Assembly: GCF_014203395.1 (NCBI RefSeq)
Contig: NZ_JACHIW010000002.1
Location: 1,674,001 to 1,738,000, forward strand
DNA from: Saccharopolyspora phatthalungensis
GTDB lineage: Bacteria > Actinomycetota > Actinomycetes > Mycobacteriales > Pseudonocardiaceae
Length of the DNA: 64,000 nt
Direction: 5' to 3'
Part shown: in pieces, positions 59,305 through 64,000 of the stretch
Position numbering within the stretch: the stretch's first letter is position 1
Layout: every line of letters starts with the position of its first letter
The notes under the pieces: model-generated
The model's database searches: none
Told to the model about the DNA's origin: nothing
The model's input: the letters and a program-made list of their open reading frames with translations, nothing else
Made by a program: the position numbers and the translations under genes

Positions 59305-60264
59305 GTGCTGCGCTACGTCGCCCTGAAGGTCGGCCGGGCCGTGTTCGTGGTCTGGGCCGCGTTCACCCTGACATTCATCCTCCTGTTCGTGCTCCCGGCC
59401 AACCCGGTCGATCTGCTCTTCGACCCGGCTGAGGTCAACTCCGTGCCTCCGGAGGTGCGCAAGCAGGTCGCGGACGGCTATGGCTTCAACGAGCCGGTCA
59501 TCCTGCAGTACCTCGGCCGGTTGGGGCACGCGCTGCGGGGCGACTTCGGGAACTCCGTGCAGTCGGGCCGCTCAGTCAGCGCGGTGGTCGTCGACGTCCT
59601 CCCGCACACCCTCATCCTTGCCGTCGGGGCGCTGCTGCTTGCGCTGGTCATCGCCTTCGGCATCGCGCTCATCGCGACCTCGACCCAGCACCGGTGGCTG
59701 CGCAACCTGGTCGAGTCGCTGCCGACGGCCTCGGTCTCGGTCCCGGTCTTCCTTTCCGGGATCCTGCTCTTGCAGGTCTTCTCATTCCGGCTCGCCTGGT
59801 TCCCCTCCTTCGGAGACCAGGGCTGGCGGGGCTTGGTGCTGCCGCTGATCACGCTGGCGATTCCGGTTTCCGGCCCCATCGCGCAACTGCTCGTGCGCAG
59901 TTTCGCCACCGAGTTCCGCTCCGGCTACGTCACGACGAGCTGGGCGAAGGGGGCCACGCGCAGCCGCATCATCATCGGTGACGTCTTCCGCAACGCCAGT
60001 CTGCCTGCGTTGACCATTGCCGCCGTCACCTTCGGCAACCTCATCGCGGGGTCGGTCATCACCGAGACCGTCTTCGCCCGCCAGGGTCTCGGGCGTATGA
60101 CGCAGACCGCGATCAACACCCTGGACCTCCCGCTGATGCAGGGGATCGTCGTGTTCGTGGCTGCCACCTTCGCACTGATCAACCTGATCGTGGATCTGAT
60201 CTACCCGTTACTGGATCCACGCCTGCGTGCCACGCTCTCCGTCTCCACCGCCCGCGCGGCATGA
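59305..60264 (+). CDS. Peptide-type ABC permease, DppB family
   Basis: The product is 319 residues from the GTG at 59305 with a CGAAAGGA site. The N-terminal helix (FVVWAAFTLTFILLFVLPAN) and the segment YGFNEPVILQYLGRLGHALR are typical of DppB. The coupling loop is TTSWAKGATRSRIIIGDVFR. It follows the binding protein by 61 bases. Confidence 0.93.
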   Translation: MLRYVALKVGRAVFVVWAAFTLTFILLFVLPANPVDLLFDPAEVNSVPPEVRKQVADGYGFNEPVILQYLGRLGHALRGDFGNSVQSGRSVSAVVVDVLPHTLILAVGALLLALVIAFGIALIATSTQHRWLRNLVESLPTASVSVPVFLSGILLLQVFSFRLAWFPSFGDQGWRGLVLPLITLAIPVSGPIAQLLVRSFATEFRSGYVTTSWAKGATRSRIIIGDVFRNASLPALTIAAVTFGNLIAGSVITETVFARQGLGRMTQTAINTLDLPLMQGIVVFVAATFALINLIVDLIYPLLDPRLRATLSVSTARAA

Positions 60265-60274
60265 GGAGGACCTG

Positions 60275-61156
60275 ATGACCGTCAAGCTCGACGCCCTGAC
60301 CGCGCCCACCGACAGCCGAACCGTGGAAATCGCCCGCGGCACGGTCAAGCTCGCTGGCGAGATCGCCCGCAAGCCGGGTCTGCTGGTCGCCTGGGCGATC
60401 CTGCTGATCGCGGTCGGCTGGGCGCTTTTCCCCAGTGTCTTCACCGCCCACAGCCCCTACCTTGGCGACCCCAACGCCAGCTTCGCGCCACCGAGCCCGC
60501 AACACTGGTTCGGCACCGACCGGCTGGGCCGAGACCTCTTCGCCCGCAGCGTCTTTGGCGCGGGAACCACGCTGACCGCCACGCTGTTCGCCGTACTCAT
60601 CGGGTTCGGCGTCGGCACCGTCGTGGGGCTGGGCGCGGGATTCGCCGGAGGCGTAGTCGACACCGCGATCATGCGGGTGGTCGATGTGTTCCTCGCGATC
60701 CCGAATCTGCTGCTCGCCATGGTCATCGTTTCCGTACTGGGCTACTCCACCAACAACATCGCCCTCGCGGTCGGCATCTCGTCCATCGCCTCGTTCGCGC
60801 GGGTCATGCGAGCCGAGGTGCTCACCGTCGTCTCCCGGGACTACGTGCGCGCGGCGTACGGTCTCGGGGTCCGCCGGCTCGGCGTGCTGGCCCGGCACAT
60901 CGTGCCGAATTCGCTGAGCTCGGTGCTCGCACTGGCGGCACTGGAAATCGGCAGCGCGATCCTGGCCGTAGCCGGTCTCGGCTTCCTCGGCTACGGCGCG
61001 CCGCCGCCCACGCCGGAATGGGGCCTCCTGGTCGCGGAGGGCCGTGACTTCGTGGCGGTCTACCCGTGGATATCGCTCCTGCCAGGTGCGGCGCTGGCGA
61101 TCGTCGTGATCGCCACCCACCGGATCAGCACCTCGTTGCGGAAGGACCACGGCTGA
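60275..61156 (+). CDS. Peptide-type ABC permease, DppC family
   Basis: The product is 293 residues. The start ATG at 60275 has GAGGAGG. It contains FGTDRLGRDLFARSVFGAG and the coupling motif RAAYGLGVRRLGVLARHIVP, and six hydrophobic helices. The stop overlaps the ATPase start (TGATG), indicating coupling. Confidence 0.93.
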   Translation: MTVKLDALTAPTDSRTVEIARGTVKLAGEIARKPGLLVAWAILLIAVGWALFPSVFTAHSPYLGDPNASFAPPSPQHWFGTDRLGRDLFARSVFGAGTTLTATLFAVLIGFGVGTVVGLGAGFAGGVVDTAIMRVVDVFLAIPNLLLAMVIVSVLGYSTNNIALAVGISSIASFARVMRAEVLTVVSRDYVRAAYGLGVRRLGVLARHIVPNSLSSVLALAALEIGSAILAVAGLGFLGYGAPPPTPEWGLLVAEGRDFVAVYPWISLLPGAALAIVVIATHRISTSLRKDHG

Positions 61157-62853
61157 TGAACGACACTGCCACCGTCACCGGAAAGATCGCCGCTGCCGTG
61201 GAAAACGACGAGGCGCTGCTGCGGATCACCGACCTGGCGATCGACTACCGCACCGGACACCGCGGGTGGACCGGGGCGGTCCGCGATGTCAGCCTGCGCG
61301 TGGCGCCGGGCGAGTTCGTGTCGTTGGTGGGCGAGTCCGGCTCGGGCAAGACCACCGTGGTTCACGGCGCTCTGGGCCTGCTTCCGGGCTCCGCGCGGAT
61401 CAGGGCCGGCTCCATCGCCTTTTCCGGCGTCGACGTCACCGGCTGGAACGACCAGCGGATGGCTCTGGTACGGGGCAACCACGTGGGCTTCATCCCGCAG
61501 GACCCCAACACCTCGCTCAACCCGGCCAAGAAGATCGGGCAGCAGGTGATCGAGGCGGTCCGGTTCAACGAGCGTGCGGCAAGCGATGCGGCGGCGCACC
61601 AGGAGGCCGCGCTGGAGAGCCTGCGCACCGCAGGTCTCAAGGACGCCGAGCGGGTGTTCCGGCAGTACCCGCACGAGCTCAGTGGCGGCATGAAACAGCG
61701 CGCTCTCATCGCGATTGCGCTGGCGGGAAAGCCGAAGATCATCGTGGCCGACGAACCCACCAGCGCGCTCGACGTCACCGTCCAGAAAGTCATCCTCGAC
61801 CACCTGGTGCTGCTGCGCGAGGAACTCGGCATCGGCATCCTCCTGGTCACCCACGACCTCGGCGTCGCGCTGGACCGCTCCGACCGGATCCTGGTCATGC
61901 GGGACGGCGAAATCGTGGAAGAAGGCCCGGTACATCACGTTCTGGAGCACGCGACCAACGACTACACCCGCCGGCTGCTCGACGCGGCCCCCGCGCGCCA
62001 CATCGGCCGGCTCAAGCCCGCATCCGGCGCCCGGTCGGTTCCGGCCACCGCGCTGGGGGTGCTGGAGGCGCGCGCGCTCACCAAGACCTACCACCTGCGC
62101 GGCCGGGGCCAGCGGCGTGAGCTGCGTGCGCTGGACGCCGCCGACCTGGTGGTACGCAAGGGCACCACGCACGCGATCGTGGGTGAGTCCGGTGCGGGCA
62201 AATCGACGCTGGCGAGCATTCTGGCCGCCTTCACCTCCGCGGACGGCGGCACGGTACGCATCGGCGATCGCGTGCTGACCGGCCTAAGCCGCGGCCAGCT
62301 ACGGGAAATCCGGCGGGATCTGCAGTTCGTTTTCCAGAACCCGTTCACCTCGCTCGACCCACGGTTCACCGTGGGCAAGATCATCGCGGAGCCGCTGCGT
62401 GCCTTCAAGCTGGCGACAAGTAAGCAGGAACAGACGGCCCGGGTGGTCGAGTTGCTGAAGGCGGTCGCACTGGACGAGAGCTACCTGCACCGGCTCCCCA
62501 GCCAGCTCTCCGGAGGTCAGCGGCAACGCGTCGCGATCGCGCGGGCGCTCGCGCTCACCCCGGAGATCCTGGTCCTCGACGAGGCCGTGAGCGCGCTCGA
62601 TGTGTCGGCACAGGCCCAGATTCTGCAGCTGCTGGTCGACCTGCAGGCCGAGTTCGGGCTCAGCTACGTGTTCGTGACCCACGACCTCGGCGTCGTACGC
62701 CTCATCGCGCACGACGTCACGGTGATGAAGGACGGTGCCGTGGTGGAGACCGGCTCGGTCGAGCAAGTGTTCCGCTCGCCGCGGCACGAGTACACCCGGG
62801 AGCTGCTGGAGGCGATCCCGGGAGCCCGGCTAGCCCCGGCCGACGCGCGCTAA
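61156..62853 (+). CDS. Double ABC ATPase (fused OppD-OppF)
   Basis: The product is 565 residues with two complete ATPase domains. The first has GESGSGKTTVVHG, LSGGMKQRALIAIAL and IIVADEP; the second has GESGAGKSTLASI, VFQNPFTSLDPRFTVG, LSGGQRQRVAIARAL and LVLDEAVSALD. Fusion of the two ATPases is common in actinobacterial peptide-type importers of this sort. It completes the transporter encoded by the three preceding genes and is followed 12 bases later by the monooxygenase gene. Confidence 0.94.
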   Translation: MNDTATVTGKIAAAVENDEALLRITDLAIDYRTGHRGWTGAVRDVSLRVAPGEFVSLVGESGSGKTTVVHGALGLLPGSARIRAGSIAFSGVDVTGWNDQRMALVRGNHVGFIPQDPNTSLNPAKKIGQQVIEAVRFNERAASDAAAHQEAALESLRTAGLKDAERVFRQYPHELSGGMKQRALIAIALAGKPKIIVADEPTSALDVTVQKVILDHLVLLREELGIGILLVTHDLGVALDRSDRILVMRDGEIVEEGPVHHVLEHATNDYTRRLLDAAPARHIGRLKPASGARSVPATALGVLEARALTKTYHLRGRGQRRELRALDAADLVVRKGTTHAIVGESGAGKSTLASILAAFTSADGGTVRIGDRVLTGLSRGQLREIRRDLQFVFQNPFTSLDPRFTVGKIIAEPLRAFKLATSKQEQTARVVELLKAVALDESYLHRLPSQLSGGQRQRVAIARALALTPEILVLDEAVSALDVSAQAQILQLLVDLQAEFGLSYVFVTHDLGVVRLIAHDVTVMKDGAVVETGSVEQVFRSPRHEYTRELLEAIPGARLAPADAR

Positions 62854-62865
62854 AGGAGAGCAAAC

Positions 62866-64000
62866 GTGTCACGTCAACTACACATCAACGTCAACATCCT
62901 CAACGCGGGCGTCTTCGGTGGCTCGTGGCGGTTCCCGAACACCGACGGCACCGCCAGCTACCGGATCGAGCACTACACGTCGATCGCGAAGAAGGCCGAG
63001 GAAGCCAAGCTCGACGCGGTCTTCCTGGCCGACGGCCCGTTGCTCGACCCGAGCATCAAGCACCGCACCGGCAACAATCTGGAGCCCACCACGGTATTGG
63101 CGCGGATCGCCGCCCAGACCGAGCGGATCGGCCTGATCGGGACATTGTCGTCGTCCTACAACGACCCGGTCGAACTGGCGCGCCGCCTCGGCGATCTCGA
63201 CTACGTCAGCGGTGGCCGTTTCGGCTGGAACGTGGTGACCACTGCGGGGCCGGTGGCGGCGCGCAACTTCGGCCGCAGCGGCGAGCCCGAGCACGCGCTG
63301 CGCTACCGTCGCGCCGCCGAGTTCACCGAGTGGGTCATCGCCGACTGGGCGGAGCGCACCGAACTCGTCTCTCCACAGGGCCGGCCGGTCGTCGTCCAGG
63401 CCGGTGGTTCCGGCGACGGGCGGCGGCTGGCCTCCCGGGTCGGTGAGGTGATTTTCTCCGCCGATCAGGACCTCGACCACGCCCGGGCGTTCCGCACCGA
63501 GATCCGCAACCGCGCGGCCGAGTTCGGGCGGAGTCCCGAGGAAATCGTGATTCTCCCCGGACTTTCGACCGTCGTGGGCAGCACCGAGGCGGCGGCAAAG
63601 GCCCGCCGACAGCTGCTGGACGACATCCTCCCCGGTGCCTATGCCCGCGACAGGCTGGCCGGCCAGCTCGGGATCTCCCTCGACGGCCTACGCGACGACG
63701 AACCGATCCCGACCGAACTGCTCGTCGACCCCGACGAGGCCGGTGGTTCGCAGACTTTCTACCGCGTCGTCAAGGAAATCATCGACAAGGAGAGGCCGAC
63801 GCTCGGTCGGCTGCTGAAGAAGCTCTCCGGCGGCGGCGGTCATCGGATTGTCGTGGGGACGCCGGAGCAGATCGCCGATGACATCGAGAGGTGGTTCCGT
63901 GCCGACGCGGCGGACGGATTCAACGTCATGCCCGACGTGCTGCCGTCGGGCTTCGACGACTTCGCCGACCACGTGATTCCCGAGTTGCAGCGACGTGGCC
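62866..64000 (+). CDS. NtaA/SnaA/DszA-type flavin monooxygenase (3' end outside window)
   Basis: The GTG at 62866 has AAAGGAGAG nine bases upstream, and the frame stays open to the window end (378 residues). HINVNILNAGVFGGSWRFPN, HYTSIAKKAEEAKLDAVFLA, TVLARIAAQTERIGLIGTLS, SYNDPVELARRLGDLDYVS and GGRFGWNVVTTAGPVAARNF are standard for the FMNH2-dependent NtaA/DszA/SoxA group, which open or desulfurise sulfur and nitrogen compounds. After EFTEWVIADW the next expected segment of about 40 residues (DxxGxYFADxxxVHxIxHxGxxFxVRGPL) is missing, and sequence resumes at SPQGRPVVVQAG. The deletion is in frame. A partner flavin reductase is not visible. Confidence 0.9.
   Translation, partial: MSRQLHINVNILNAGVFGGSWRFPNTDGTASYRIEHYTSIAKKAEEAKLDAVFLADGPLLDPSIKHRTGNNLEPTTVLARIAAQTERIGLIGTLSSSYNDPVELARRLGDLDYVSGGRFGWNVVTTAGPVAARNFGRSGEPEHALRYRRAAEFTEWVIADWAERTELVSPQGRPVVVQAGGSGDGRRLASRVGEVIFSADQDLDHARAFRTEIRNRAAEFGRSPEEIVILPGLSTVVGSTEAAAKARRQLLDDILPGAYARDRLAGQLGISLDGLRDDEPIPTELLVDPDEAGGSQTFYRVVKEIIDKERPTLGRLLKKLSGGGGHRIVVGTPEQIADDIERWFRADAADGFNVMPDVLPSGFDDFADHVIPELQRRG

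Overview
The window is high-GC DNA with GTG/TTG starts, long antisense shadow frames, Tat-lipoproteins, DUF222/HNH, CGNR, GtrA and EACC1/TerY-type conflict genes. Together these point to a filamentous actinomycete, most likely of the Pseudonocardiaceae (Amycolatopsis/Saccharopolyspora-like). That placement is inference; no rRNA or tRNA gene is visible. The window is chromosomal accessory DNA with one insertion sequence, several decayed gene fragments and a dispersed palindromic repeat family.

Layout. 1-1626: the edge of a probable conflict-system operon (EACC1-like protein and a YLRPF membrane protein, minus strand). 1867-3981: CGNR regulator divergent from an alpha/beta hydrolase, then a secreted ricin-type lectin. 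4224-14630: one minus-strand operon of a GntR regulator, a complete oligopeptide-type ABC importer, two paralogous FGE-type sulfatases and an esterase, suited to import and desulfation of an organic sulfate. 14963-18570: a TerY-type phosphorylation triad (vWA, PP2C, kinase with an OB-fold). 19040-20770: TetR divergent from a zinc alcohol dehydrogenase. 20805-21926: an IS element inserted in a palindromic repeat. 21973-24328: LysR divergent from an L-cysteine desulfhydrase with a RidA remnant. 24419-26584: small membrane protein, NmrA-type reductase, GtrA. 27183-29120: cysteate synthase-like enzyme and a cysteine dioxygenase-like cupin.

29200-37929 holds a giant (2909 aa) protein with a type VII/WXG100-like, membrane-spanning N-terminus followed by 22 tandem copies of a helix-turn-helix-like unit. 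The residues next to the conserved Trp-Gly of the third helix vary between copies. This is the most unusual object in the window. It is followed by a gene graveyard (P450 and FadR-type fragments), a DUF3455 secreted protein, a 37-codon ORF with its own terminator, two small envelope proteins, a DUF4142-sortase pair and an ATP-dependent DNA ligase.

43729-54392: an IclR-controlled catabolic operon (SnoaL-like, FAD oxidoreductase, cupin, aldehyde dehydrogenase, amidohydrolase, polyamine-type ABC importer with fused permeases), carrying a 24-bp tandem repeat between two genes. 54582-55261: 75-bp G-rich tandem repeats and a G-quadruplex-like tract before a DUF222/HNH gene. 57200-64000: a second peptide-type ABC operon ending in an NtaA/SnaA-type flavin monooxygenase, preceded by a consensus-like promoter and a leaderless, cysteine-containing leader peptide. 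That arrangement marks it as a sulfur-acquisition operon. Sulfur chemistry recurs across the window: sulfatases, cysteine desulfhydrase, cysteate synthase, cysteine dioxygenase, and the leader-peptide-controlled monooxygenase operon.
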